A stretch of DNA of 64,000 bases, taken from contig CAZBZP010000003.1 in assembly GCA_964496435.1 (NCBI GenBank), forward strand, positions 62,001 to 126,000. Reading direction: 5' to 3'. Source of the DNA: Berkiella sp964496435. Its GTDB lineage: Bacteria; Pseudomonadota; Gammaproteobacteria; Berkiellales; Berkiellaceae. How positions within the stretch are numbered: the stretch's first letter is position 1; each line of letters opens with the position of its first letter. This document shows, piece after piece, positions 18,374 to 27,247 of the stretch. The notes under the pieces are model-generated. The model was not told where the DNA came from, did no database searches, and worked only from the letters and a program-made list of their open reading frames with translations. The position numbers and the translations under genes are program-made.

Positions 18374-18598
18374 ATGATAACCCCAGGGATATATCAACAT
18401 TATAAAGGGGCTCTATATCGGGTCATTGGCATAGGCCAACATACTGAAACATTAGAAGACTTAGTATTTTATTTAGACAGCGAATTTAAGTTTTGGGTGA
18501 GGCCCTTAATGATGTTTCAAGACAATGTAAAGCTAAATAACGAATTAGTTCCTCGATTTAAATATATCACCTCAGCAGAAAAAGAGCTAAGTGTATAA
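18374..18598 (+). CDS. DUF1653 domain protein
   Basis: A 74-residue protein that is essentially one DUF1653 domain: P-G-I-Y-Q-H-Y-K-G-x-L-Y-R-V-I-G-I-G at the start, then E-T-L-E-D-x-V-x-Y and W-V-R-P-L-x-M-F. The family's function is unknown. I chose ATG 18374-18376 because AAGGA lies seven bases upstream; ATG 18359 would put that site inside the gene. Last gene of the methyltransferase-hemerythrin group. Confidence 0.75.
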   Translation: MITPGIYQHYKGALYRVIGIGQHTETLEDLVFYLDSEFKFWVRPLMMFQDNVKLNNELVPRFKYITSAEKELSV

Positions 18599-18636
18599 AT
18601 GACAGCGCAACAAGCTCTGCATGCTGAAATTATCAA

Positions 18637-19632
18637 TTAATCTTTTAATAATGATTTAAGAAAGCCGCCAATAAACCAATTTTGCTTCTCTTTGCTTTTG
18701 TTCTTCGTAGCACTTTGCAAACGATAAATGGCTAGCACTGAAAAAATGGGTAGCAATTTTAAGCTCAGTTCATAGATTTCTTCTAGCTCATCTAATGTGG
18801 CAACATCTAACCAGCAAGATATGCATTTATGTTTTATTTCGTTTAACAGGCTTCCCTCTACATCTAGTTGATAGCGTCTTGCATTATTACGTAAATGTCC
18901 TGCAATAGAGAGAAATGGATGTGTTATAACACTCTCGCCCCAGTCTATAATAGCTATCTGTCCTGTACTCTCATTGAAGATTAAATTGTTTTCATTAAAA
19001 TCACCATTGACTAGGCTTTGTTTTACTTTCGCTTTTGCCAAATATTCACAGCTTAACTCAATTTGTGGGATCTGTTGCCTGAGTTGTTCTATTTCATCAG
19101 CGCTAAGCCCTTCATCCTGTAGAAATGATTCTTGCGCTAGTAATTCGCTAAGAAGTTCAGGAAAGCGATGGATGCGCCAGTCTGGCACGCCAATCATTTT
19201 TAGGGGCTCGTAATTGTCTTCAAAAGAACGCATTACTTTGATATATGAATCTAAACCTTGGATAAGTAATTCTTTATTGATGACACCATTAAATTTTGTG
19301 CGTAAAGAATAATCACCACAACTTTTCATTAAGTAGCAATGGTAATCACTATTTTCGGCAAGAATACGTGGTGTAAGTGATTGTGGATAATTTTGTTGAA
19401 TGGCCCTGATAATCTGCGTTTCAATGAATAAATCTGCAGGCGTTTGCTTTAGGTAAAAACTTTCATTAGAAGCTGTAAAACAAACCACCGTAGACCAAGG
19501 TGTTTCAACGATGGTTTCAGGTGGTTGCCTTAGTGTATAGCCTTTAGAGACAAGTTCCTTGCTGCCCCAGGTGATGAGCTGTGCTTCAAAATCCATTTCT
19601 ATCCCGTCGCTATAAGCGTATTTCCCATTCAC
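18637..19632 (-). CDS. Aminoglycoside-phosphotransferase-fold kinase
   Basis: A 331-residue APH-superfamily protein. The catalytic-loop pattern V-N-G-D-F-N-E-N-N-L-I-F (H/N-x-D-x4-N) lies near residues 208-219, and the Mg-binding I-A-I-I-D-W-G-E segment follows. Known members phosphorylate aminoglycosides, choline, homoserine or other small hydroxyl compounds; the substrate here is not predictable, and resistance should not be assumed. GTG start at 19632 has a weak ribosome site; ATG at 19596 is an alternative. It is ~60 bases downstream of the methyltransferase-TPR gene and may share its transcript. Confidence 0.75.
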   Translation of the reverse strand: MNGKYAYSDGIEMDFEAQLITWGSKELVSKGYTLRQPPETIVETPWSTVVCFTASNESFYLKQTPADLFIETQIIRAIQQNYPQSLTPRILAENSDYHCYLMKSCGDYSLRTKFNGVINKELLIQGLDSYIKVMRSFEDNYEPLKMIGVPDWRIHRFPELLSELLAQESFLQDEGLSADEIEQLRQQIPQIELSCEYLAKAKVKQSLVNGDFNENNLIFNESTGQIAIIDWGESVITHPFLSIAGHLRNNARRYQLDVEGSLLNEIKHKCISCWLDVATLDELEEIYELSLKLLPIFSVLAIYRLQSATKNKSKEKQNWFIGGFLKSLLKD

Positions 19633-19692
19633 TGCTATATGTTAAAAGGCCTTGTGCAAAATGAGCAAGGCTTCCAGCCTTGCACTCTTGCG

Positions 19693-21246
19693 CTATTGTT
19701 CAGCAATTTCCTTTTGTAATTCAATCAGCGATTTATCCTTGGGCGCCAACTTTAATGATTCATTGATCATTTCTTGGGCTTTAACATAATCACCCATAGC
19801 TTGATATGCTAAGGTGAGATTGAAATAAGTATCTTTTTCCTTGCCAAAGAAGTCTAAGGAGTAATTGTAAAATTCAACTGCCCTTTCGTTATATTCCAAA
19901 TTGTAAAGGATGGTGCCAATAGCAAATGCGATATCTTGTGATTTTTCCAGCTTGAAGAAAAATCGCCAAGCGCGCTCAATGCCATTTAAAATACTTTGCT
20001 CAGCACTGGCACTAAGCTCATACTCATCATTTTCTATCTTTTCGATGAGTTGATCAGAATAATCATGGAAAATACTTGGATCCCATTCTGCTAAGTTCAA
20101 TATATTAACAATTGCTTCGACTGTTTTTAAATTTGTTAAAACTTCATCGTCGTTATAACAGATATCAAAAAGATCTTGAGGGCTAAAGCAGGATAAACTA
20201 TTAGCAAAAGCATAAGTGGTATGCGGTGTTTTATAATCCGTTTGATAGATGAAGGTTGCTACTTGAAAATCAGCGCCCTTATCCCCCATGAGTAGACAAC
20301 TGCCACCACAAAGGGCTGTGTAACGCTTTAAGGCATCAAAATTAACCATCATCGACACTGAACCATGAAAGGAAATATCGGGATCTTCTGCTTCATCAAA
20401 CAATTCTTTATCTGTAACGCCTTTATCGCTAGCCAAAAACATGACAGGGCCTTTCGTAAGCTTCTTTACATTTTCAATACAGTCAATCGCACCTATTGGC
20501 ATGAGGAATGAGGCTTTATCACATTCGTCCTCATAAGCTTTAAGTATTTTATTCAGTAAGGGATGATCTTTGTAATATGAGGGTGTTATGGGATGCCTTA
20601 GAAATTCGTATTTGGCGTCCTTAAAATAATCTTTGAGATCACCTTTTTCTAATTCTTTTTCATTTTTTATGATTACTTCAACTTCATGTAATCGATTATC
20701 GATAATCTGAAATGCATCATGTGGAAGCGTATCAAAAATATAATTTGCAATGACAAATAGCGGTTTGGAAAGTGATTTAGCGTTGATTGTCTTGCCAGAG
20801 ATAGCCAACTTTATTTCTGTATCTTCATTTGCATGATATTCAGCGATATCCAACCAACCTGCATCCATAAAAGGTTTAAGGGCATGGTGAGATTGCCATG
20901 TTTCAAGTGTCTTGGCACTGATATCAGTCATAATGAACTTGAGCCATTTCTTTGGCCACTCAAAGACTTCAAAAGCTTGTCTTAGATTTTCGAGTAAATA
21001 AAATGATAGCCGGCCATGACCTGCGCCTATCTCAAGCACATAAAATGGCTCTTCATCCTTAGGCTTACCATGTGCTAATAAATAATCCTGAATGTGCGCT
21101 ACAATTAATTTTGAGTAATTATTAGCAAGATAAGTATTATTGGTTATTTGCTGGGGTACAACTTCCTCTTCCCAAACCTCTGTGCCAAGTTGAGCATAGT
21201 AATCGTGCATGCGTTGCCATAAAACGGATTTTGAAAGGGATGTCAT
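19693..21246 (-). CDS. Methyltransferase-like protein with C-terminal TPRs
   Basis: A 517-residue protein. Residues ~65-85 (Y-V-L-E-I-G-A-G-H-G-R-L-S) form a class I SAM-binding motif I, and M-T-D-I-S-A-K-T follows as a later motif. The central ~230 residues are unassigned. The C-terminal ~100 residues contain TPR-like helices (A-I-G-T-I-L-Y-N-L-E-Y-N-E-R-A-V-E-F-Y). I recall similar methyltransferase-TPR proteins annotated only as hypothetical in Legionellales. A protein-methylating role is possible but unproven. The downstream kinase gene may be in the same operon. Confidence 0.65.
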   Translation of the reverse strand: MTSLSKSVLWQRMHDYYAQLGTEVWEEEVVPQQITNNTYLANNYSKLIVAHIQDYLLAHGKPKDEEPFYVLEIGAGHGRLSFYLLENLRQAFEVFEWPKKWLKFIMTDISAKTLETWQSHHALKPFMDAGWLDIAEYHANEDTEIKLAISGKTINAKSLSKPLFVIANYIFDTLPHDAFQIIDNRLHEVEVIIKNEKELEKGDLKDYFKDAKYEFLRHPITPSYYKDHPLLNKILKAYEDECDKASFLMPIGAIDCIENVKKLTKGPVMFLASDKGVTDKELFDEAEDPDISFHGSVSMMVNFDALKRYTALCGGSCLLMGDKGADFQVATFIYQTDYKTPHTTYAFANSLSCFSPQDLFDICYNDDEVLTNLKTVEAIVNILNLAEWDPSIFHDYSDQLIEKIENDEYELSASAEQSILNGIERAWRFFFKLEKSQDIAFAIGTILYNLEYNERAVEFYNYSLDFFGKEKDTYFNLTLAYQAMGDYVKAQEMINESLKLAPKDKSLIELQKEIAEQ

Positions 21247-21447
21247 AGTGGCTTTACTTTTATCTATTAAACAAGGGATCCCTAGTTAACATAAGTTCAG
21301 ATCTTAATCAAGAAAGTTTGTCAAATACAAAACATCTTATTAGTTTGCAAGCTTTCTTTACTTGGCGTTTAATGCAAAATGTTTTTGTCCATTCTCAAAA
21401 TTATCTGTTACCTTCCCATAATGAGCATCCCGGATTGGAGTTGAGAG

Positions 21448-22083
21448 ATGACAATGCAGCCTAAACTTTTCCCAAGTTTTTGCTTAATATTTGTTGTGAT
21501 CATTTTCATGTGGTCTGCAATTAACCCACACGATAGATTTACTTGGTTTTTAGAAGTGTTCCCCGTCATTATTGGGCTTGCAATTTTAATTGGCACTTAT
21601 TCACGATTTCCATTAACCAATCTGCTTTATGTTCTATTGGTCTTTCACGCCATTATCTTATTAGTGGGTGGCCATTACACATATGCTAAAGTCCCTTTAT
21701 TCGACACTATTCGCGATCACTTTCATTTTTCCCGAAATCATTTTGATAGGCTAGGTCATTTTGCACAAGGCTTTGTGCCAGCCATGATTATTCGAGAACT
21801 TTTATTACGGACCTCACCCTTAAGAGCAGGCAAATGGCTTGTTGCTATCATTATCTTTTCCTGTCTTGGTATCAGTGCGACTTATGAAATCTTTGAATGG
21901 CTGGTTGCGGTATTTACAGGAGAAGCTGCTGATTCCTTTTTAGGCACTCAGGGCGATCCTTGGGATACACAAGAAGATATGTTCTTTGCCTTTATTGGGG
22001 CAAGTACGGCTTTAATAACATTGAGTAAATGGCATGACAAATTTTTAAGCAAATTACTTATGAAACACTCTTGCGCTGTTTAG
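21448..22083 (+). CDS. DUF2238 (YjdF-type) inner-membrane protein
   Basis: A 211-residue protein with six or so hydrophobic helices and the family landmarks H-Y-T-Y-A-x-V-P, D-R-L-G-H-F-x-Q-G near the middle, and Y-E-I-F-E-W ... G-T-Q-G-D-P-W-D-T-Q-x-D-M in the second half. These match E. coli YjdF, a membrane protein of unknown role. GGAG is upstream of the ATG. The 3' end overlaps the convergent protease-like gene by 26 bases. Confidence 0.85.
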   Translation: MTMQPKLFPSFCLIFVVIIFMWSAINPHDRFTWFLEVFPVIIGLAILIGTYSRFPLTNLLYVLLVFHAIILLVGGHYTYAKVPLFDTIRDHFHFSRNHFDRLGHFAQGFVPAMIIRELLLRTSPLRAGKWLVAIIIFSCLGISATYEIFEWLVAVFTGEAADSFLGTQGDPWDTQEDMFFAFIGASTALITLSKWHDKFLSKLLMKHSCAV

Positions 22084-23515
22084 ATTTGTCATCTTGCTTT
22101 TGTTCGGTCTTTAGTTCAAGCGGATTGGAATTGGCCCGTTCTCTTAAGCCAGCAAAGAATCCTGTTTTAGGTTTTTGCTGATATTGAGTAGTTAAATGAT
22201 TTGCATTGCCTAAGGAAAGAGGATTATTTTCTTTATTAGCTTCTTTGTTTGTAGCAGTTTCCTTTTTAGACGCTTCAACTTTTAATTCTTGTTTGGGAAT
22301 CATCTTATGCACATTCACTACAGCCAGATTTTGGTTGTCACATTGTAAAAAGGCTTTAGTCAATATCACCATCAATTCAGCTTTATCAACATTGCTTTTT
22401 AAACCTGAATCTGGGTCGAAGAATGAATATTTACCATTGCCGTTATTTCTAATGAGCATGGTATGGCCTGAAAACTCTGTCCCATTTCTTTCATAGGACA
22501 TGAATTTTGCATACTTTCCTGGTTCTATATTATCCGCTGCACTTGAAAGCAAATTATGCAAGCTACCTGTTTTATTCTCATATTCCTTTATTCTATTTCC
22601 AATTTCTGCTTGTTTGTTTTCGATATTTTTCTTCTTGTTCTCAAGGCTTTTTTCCGAATTAGCTATATGTGCTTCTAAATCCCTCTTATGATCATTATCG
22701 GGCAGACTCGCAGCTTCTTTCTTAAATTTCTCAATAGCCTCTTGGTCGCCTTTTGCTCCTTGCTTATATTGCTCTAATTCCTTAATTGATTTTGAAATGT
22801 CATTCGCTTCCTTAATTAAGGCCTTTTTCTCTTCAGGCGTTTTTTGCTTAAGGGCTTTTGTAGTTTTATTGAGTTTGTCTTGTTGGTCTGAAGATAAATG
22901 ATTGTGCGGAATTTTTTCAAATATGGCTGCTTTAAAAATCTGAAAAACTGTGACTTGTTTTAAGAAGTGAAACTTAGCTATATCGTTTTCAAGCTTATCT
23001 AACAAGTTTTTTTCATTAGTTGATAATTCATGTTCGTAATCTTCTAGACCCGGTGCCTCACCCTTTAACAGTTTGATAGTATCATTATTATACTGCTCGA
23101 TACTCGTAGCATTGGGTTTAGCACCTAAAGCACCCATTTTATAAGGCGTTGAGGCTTTATTTTCTTCTGAAATCAAATCGCCCATGGCAATGTGAGTACA
23201 CATGATATCGCATAAGCCACCGTGTGCATCTAATGCCTTTTTTAAACGTGGGTAGGCTTTACTTTTATTTTCAACAAGCGGCATGAGATTTTTTTCTTGA
23301 TTAAAATTTATTTCAGATCTAACAAACGAGCTTGCACCATCTGGACTCACTTTTGTTTGATATTGCGCTGTAGTTGGTTTCCCATCTATTTGCGCAGTGA
23401 CAGTCACAGTAGAAGATTTTGGCGTAGTATAAACACTCAGATTTCCATCTGAAATGACATTACCTGAAATAATCGGTGTATCTGCAGTAGAACCTGATGT
23501 ACCCATTTTCATCAC
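22058..23515 (-). CDS. Candidate YopT-like (C58-type) cysteine peptidase, effector-like
   Basis: A 485-residue soluble protein. A candidate catalytic Cys is in G-G-L-C-D-I-M-C (Cys102), His in F-S-G-H-T-M-L (His351) and Asp in F-F-D-P-D-S-G (Asp367). This is the Cys ... His ... F-D-P-x-x-G pattern of the YopT/AvrPphB family, and the His-Asp spacing of 16 equals that of YopT (His258/Asp274, from memory). Between Cys and His there is a long charged coiled-coil insertion (about residues 210-320) that ordinary C58 enzymes lack. C58 enzymes cleave prenylated Rho GTPases (YopT) or kinases (AvrPphB). The C-terminus is lysine/glutamine-rich. GTG 23515 or the adjacent ATG may be the start. Activity is a prediction only. 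Confidence 0.5.
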   Translation of the reverse strand: MMKMGTSGSTADTPIISGNVISDGNLSVYTTPKSSTVTVTAQIDGKPTTAQYQTKVSPDGASSFVRSEINFNQEKNLMPLVENKSKAYPRLKKALDAHGGLCDIMCTHIAMGDLISEENKASTPYKMGALGAKPNATSIEQYNNDTIKLLKGEAPGLEDYEHELSTNEKNLLDKLENDIAKFHFLKQVTVFQIFKAAIFEKIPHNHLSSDQQDKLNKTTKALKQKTPEEKKALIKEANDISKSIKELEQYKQGAKGDQEAIEKFKKEAASLPDNDHKRDLEAHIANSEKSLENKKKNIENKQAEIGNRIKEYENKTGSLHNLLSSAADNIEPGKYAKFMSYERNGTEFSGHTMLIRNNGNGKYSFFDPDSGLKSNVDKAELMVILTKAFLQCDNQNLAVVNVHKMIPKQELKVEASKKETATNKEANKENNPLSLGNANHLTTQYQQKPKTGFFAGLRERANSNPLELKTEQKQDDKSKQRKSVS

Positions 23516-23771
23516 TATAAAATTAGTCTTTATAATGCTTAAGATTTTCTAAGGATAAGAAAAGTTCCCTATTTCACCTCATTTTCACAATATTTACACT
23601 ACATAATTCCTAAATGTTGATGCTACACTTTTAGTGCAATTTTAATCATCCCATTAGATAGTCACCTTTGTCTGAAGATATACCGCTTTTAATTGTCAAG
23701 CTACTGATTTTTATGGGAAAATACTTTTTTATGACAATGCTTGAGACCAGTAGATAAATGGGGGACTATAG

Positions 23772-25517
23772 ATGAGTAAGTGTGGCGCAACTGTCTATTG
23801 CTGGGGTATTGATCCTCTCCATTATCAATCTGGCACCTATCATTTTTTTAATACTGAACTGTGGGGTGGTAATTTAGGACATGCCGCGGTTTTGCTAACA
23901 ATTCCTAACACACCAGAAAATCTTCAATTAGTTGAGGATAAATTAGGTAGTGAATATATCCCTGATACAGAGCCTGAACATATTCCTTGGCTGCAAAAAA
24001 GTTACATTACGCCCTCTATTAATTTAAATCAAGAAAACGCAAAACCTGATTATGATAATCCTGTCTTTAAGGAAGATGTCATTGAAATTTATTTTAGCTG
24101 GTGCAATGATACTGATGAAAAATGCTTTCAAACCTTTGAGAAAGATCTAAGTGATGCAAGATGCGGTGTCGCTTTTGATTATGCTGAAAAATGGAAAACC
24201 TATCTACAACCTGAAGAGCGCAGCCAAGCCAATGGCGCACTTTCATTTTTAAGCAATAAAAAAAGTGTTATATTAGGAAGTGCACAAGTGCTTCATACCG
24301 CAAGTACTACCCCGGAAGAAGAAACATACTTATTAGCATATCATCAACAAGATGCAATAGTTAATGATTTGAACGCCATTGAGGTATTAGAAGAAAAACT
24401 TTTAAACAGAAACAATCAAAATATTAATACGCCCTTGTCAGGAACTGAAAAAAGATTAATTGGAAAGTATTTACCTGCAATTGATTTGTCTTTACCTATC
24501 GACTTTACTGAATTGAATACAAAAGTTGCAACCAAAAAATCAGATGCCATTAAAGAAAGAGACAGAATGTATTTTGAAGTATTGCATGCCGCAATCACGA
24601 TGATTAATGCAAAATCTCCTGAACAAACACCAATCCCTCCACAATTGCTAAAATTAATGTCACATCTAGTTGATATTAAACAACTTAAATCATCATTTGG
24701 CGATATTCAAAAATTATCAACAGCAGATATTGAAAGGATACGTCAGCTTTCATTGAAATACTCTCACTCAAACCTTAGCAACAGATTTTGCATTCTTGAA
24801 TGCTATAAACCACATTTTTTTGAAACCCCAGAAGGCTATCAGAATTTACTTCAAGGCATAGCTGAAGACATAGAACTACTCCACTATAAAATTCTATCCT
24901 CCATAAAGAAACATAATATTAATACAATAATTGAACAACATACCTGCCCACTTATTGAAAGAACAGTGTCAACAGGACTTTACCCTGCTACCATTACTTT
25001 AGCATTAAGAAAAGAAGACAATGAACATAATACAGTTAAACCTGGGTTAGATTATAAAGCCATGATTGAAAGAATGGCTGAATTGGCTAAAGTTGGTAAT
25101 AGCTTTAATATCGTTGAAAACAATTGTTCCTATACTTCTTGCGAAGTTATCATGGCCGGCGCAAAAGATGCTGATCGTAGAGAAGCAATTTTCCAGCAGG
25201 CAGAACTTGCTGATATTGTCAGAAGCCCATCAACCCTATTCTCCAATGCGCTTGAATACGAACGTAGTTTGAAAGATCCTAACTATACGCCTCCTGTTAC
25301 GAGTTACTACCAGCAACTCGCGCAATATGTAGGACAAACTGCCTCAGATCACGTTGCAAAAAGCTATGACGATGAGCTATCTACAAATCAGCGTCGTTTA
25401 CATTTTGGATTTGGCCTCATGGCATTAAGTGCTTATACGGCAATGGCAATCCCCAGATATGTTTTGCACCTTGGGGCACAACAGTTTGATGAAAAGCCCC
25501 TCAACTTTAGGTTCTAA
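23772..25517 (+). CDS. Effector-like protein with permuted papain-type motifs
   Basis: A 581-residue protein with GGGGGA before its ATG. Near the N-terminus is L-W-G-G-N-L-G-H-A-A-V-L-L (His37), then I-E-I-Y-F-S-W-C, and near the C-terminus E-N-N-C-S-Y-T-S-C-E-V (Cys452). A His-first, Cys-second order with G-H-A and N-C-S contexts is what circularly permuted papain-fold (NlpC/P60-like, LRAT/YiiX/PPPDE) proteins show. I recall similar G-H-A-S-L ... N-C-S layouts in Legionella effector-like proteins. The middle ~300 residues are helical and unassigned. One hydrophobic stretch lies near residues 555-570. It follows the YopT-like gene divergently; the 3' end overlaps the convergent Rieske gene by 11 bases. 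Confidence 0.5.
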   Translation: MSKCGATVYCWGIDPLHYQSGTYHFFNTELWGGNLGHAAVLLTIPNTPENLQLVEDKLGSEYIPDTEPEHIPWLQKSYITPSINLNQENAKPDYDNPVFKEDVIEIYFSWCNDTDEKCFQTFEKDLSDARCGVAFDYAEKWKTYLQPEERSQANGALSFLSNKKSVILGSAQVLHTASTTPEEETYLLAYHQQDAIVNDLNAIEVLEEKLLNRNNQNINTPLSGTEKRLIGKYLPAIDLSLPIDFTELNTKVATKKSDAIKERDRMYFEVLHAAITMINAKSPEQTPIPPQLLKLMSHLVDIKQLKSSFGDIQKLSTADIERIRQLSLKYSHSNLSNRFCILECYKPHFFETPEGYQNLLQGIAEDIELLHYKILSSIKKHNINTIIEQHTCPLIERTVSTGLYPATITLALRKEDNEHNTVKPGLDYKAMIERMAELAKVGNSFNIVENNCSYTSCEVIMAGAKDADRREAIFQQAELADIVRSPSTLFSNALEYERSLKDPNYTPPVTSYYQQLAQYVGQTASDHVAKSYDDELSTNQRRLHFGFGLMALSAYTAMAIPRYVLHLGAQQFDEKPLNFRF

Positions 25518-26571
25518 GTGACCACTGAGAAGGCGTTAAACGGTTTATATAAGCAATATATTTGGCAATGGGCTGATCTATCTTCAAAAAATTCGTTGTA
25601 TTAAAACGAATATTTTCGTAGATCATCCCATCTTCTTCTTTCAAAACATAAAATAAGCGTTTTGTCAGCATTAATAAGAAGCGATTGACCAGCCAGCCCA
25701 AAATCCCATGACGCTTTTTGGTTAGATAAATGGGTGTTACCCTAGAACGACATTCTTTTAAGGGAGAGTATGCATAGAGCATATGCAGCATAGGGACTTT
25801 CCACTTGCCTAATAATTTCACATTTTGCATCATGGTTAGACCGCCAATTGTGCCGTGTGCATAAGTCATGGTATAAGCGTAAGTTTCACCAAACAGCCAC
25901 TTTAGCAATTGTGCTCGTTTACCACCTTGCGAAAAATTTCCTGATATACATATTTGTAAGTGAGAAGCTTTAGGTTCCGTGATCAATACATTCATATTGA
26001 CATCAATATCATGCACCGTTCTAAGATGTTGTACATCAATCCCATTGACCATCGTGATATGGTAATGGCAACTGCGAAAGTAAGGTTTATCAATAGAAAA
26101 GGCAACTTCTTGATCTGCTAGCTCAGGTATTTCTAGTACTTCACTGGTAGCATTATTATCAGGCCATATCCATATATGTCCGTATTTTTCTGCTACAACA
26201 TAATGTGATAAACAAACATTGCTTGGTACTTTTTCTTGGCAAGGTATATGAACGCAATCACCTTTAGCATTAAATTGCCAATGATGAAATAAGCATTGTA
26301 TATTTTCCCCAATGACCTTACCTAAGCCCAGATCAACCCCCATATGAGGACAAAAAGCATCTAAGGCATAAACCGTTCCTGATTCGCCCCGGAAAAATAC
26401 AATTCTTTGGTGTGCAATTAAACAAGATTTCGCCTGGCCTTTTTTAAGCTCACTACTCTTTAAAGCAATGTACCAACCTTGGGAAATAATATCCCAATTA
26501 TTAAAGATAGTGTGATTTCTTACTATCTGAGTTTGCATATTTAATTTTTGAGGAATAGAATGCATTAACAT
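25507..26571 (-). CDS. Rieske-type non-heme iron oxygenase (first of three)
   Basis: A 354-residue oxygenase alpha-subunit-like protein. The Rieske [2Fe-2S] ligands are Cys74/His76 (C-P-H) and Cys93/His96 (C-L-F-H). The mononuclear iron motif D-x-x-H-x4-H is at Asp179, His182 and His187. Both metal sites are therefore intact. It is clearly related to the Rieske protein at 30701-31702 (shared C-P-H-M-G, K-P-x-x-x-x-C-H and K-R-x-G-I-x-G segments). Relatives act on sterols, pheophorbide or choline-like substrates; the substrate here is unknown. It diverges from the seven-gene operon that starts at 26648 and needs an external reductase, which is not encoded beside it. Confidence 0.85.
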   Translation of the reverse strand: MLMHSIPQKLNMQTQIVRNHTIFNNWDIISQGWYIALKSSELKKGQAKSCLIAHQRIVFFRGESGTVYALDAFCPHMGVDLGLGKVIGENIQCLFHHWQFNAKGDCVHIPCQEKVPSNVCLSHYVVAEKYGHIWIWPDNNATSEVLEIPELADQEVAFSIDKPYFRSCHYHITMVNGIDVQHLRTVHDIDVNMNVLITEPKASHLQICISGNFSQGGKRAQLLKWLFGETYAYTMTYAHGTIGGLTMMQNVKLLGKWKVPMLHMLYAYSPLKECRSRVTPIYLTKKRHGILGWLVNRFLLMLTKRLFYVLKEEDGMIYENIRFNTTNFLKIDQPIAKYIAYINRLTPSQWSLRT

Positions 26572-26591
26572 ATCCCATAATGCTTATTAAT

Positions 26592-26610
26592 AAAGCAACT
26601 TTGTTGCTTT
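26592..26610. repeat. Short hairpin in the divergent promoter region
   Basis: AAAGCAAC (26592-26599) and GTTGCTTT (26603-26610) form a perfect 8-bp inverted repeat with a three-base loop, between the divergent Rieske gene and the seven-gene operon. Its position would suit an operator or a leader hairpin of the plus-strand operon. There is no T-run, so it is not a terminator. Confidence 0.35.
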
Positions 26611-26647
26611 AAGGAATCTTTGTCAATCACAAACAAGGAAGATCAGC

Positions 26648-27247
26648 GTGAAAAAAATATATAGTTTTATACTTAGTCTATTTTTATTGTTTTCTCTCTC
26701 TCAAAGTTATGCTCAAGAGCAAGGCACTGAGGCTGATCATCAAGCGCTACGTAATTTATTAGCAAATTCTACCAAGGCAATCAATGACAATAATTTTGAT
26801 AGCCTAAGACCTTTACTTGATAATAAATTTAGCATTATTACTATAGATAACAGTAAGTTTAGTACTTTGGATGATTTCAAAGCTTATTGGGATAGTCTCT
26901 TCAAAGGTGACAAAGCTACTTTAAAAAGCATCACCTTCAAACCTACTGCTGATGAAAAAACTTATCTCTTAACACCTGATATTGGTGTAGTAAGCGGAAC
27001 AGCTGAACAAACATTCTACTTCACAGATAATGACGTTCGAACAATGAACACACGTTGGTCAGCCGTTGTACATAAAGTTGATAATCAATGGAAGATCCTC
27101 AACATTCATTTTTCAGGTAACATTTTAGAAAACCCTGTTGTGACTACTTTAAAAGCAAGTTTATATAAAGTAGCGGCCATCGGTGCCGTTGTTGGTTTCC
27201 TTATTGGCTTATTGCTAATGAAAATGATACGCCCTAAAAATGTTTGA
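26648..27247 (+). CDS. Membrane-anchored SnoaL/NTF2-like protein
   Basis: A 199-residue protein with an N-terminal signal peptide (M-K-K then a phenylalanine/leucine-rich core, A-Q-E cleavage region), an NTF2-like domain in residues ~30-160 (D-H-Q-A-L-R-N-L-L-A ... H-K-V-D-N-Q-W-K-I-L-N-I-H-F) and a C-terminal membrane helix (~173-192) followed by K-M-I-R-P-K-N-V. It should sit in the periplasm, tethered to the inner membrane. First gene of the seven-gene plus-strand operon; its stop overlaps the next start by 8 bases. The role could be substrate binding or isomerisation; not determinable. Confidence 0.7.
   Translation: MKKIYSFILSLFLLFSLSQSYAQEQGTEADHQALRNLLANSTKAINDNNFDSLRPLLDNKFSIITIDNSKFSTLDDFKAYWDSLFKGDKATLKSITFKPTADEKTYLLTPDIGVVSGTAEQTFYFTDNDVRTMNTRWSAVVHKVDNQWKILNIHFSGNILENPVVTTLKASLYKVAAIGAVVGFLIGLLLMKMIRPKNV

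Noticed and set aside
18637..19632. Antibiotic-resistance gene (APH family)
   Set aside because: Only the general kinase fold is seen; many APH-fold enzymes act on metabolites, so resistance was not claimed.
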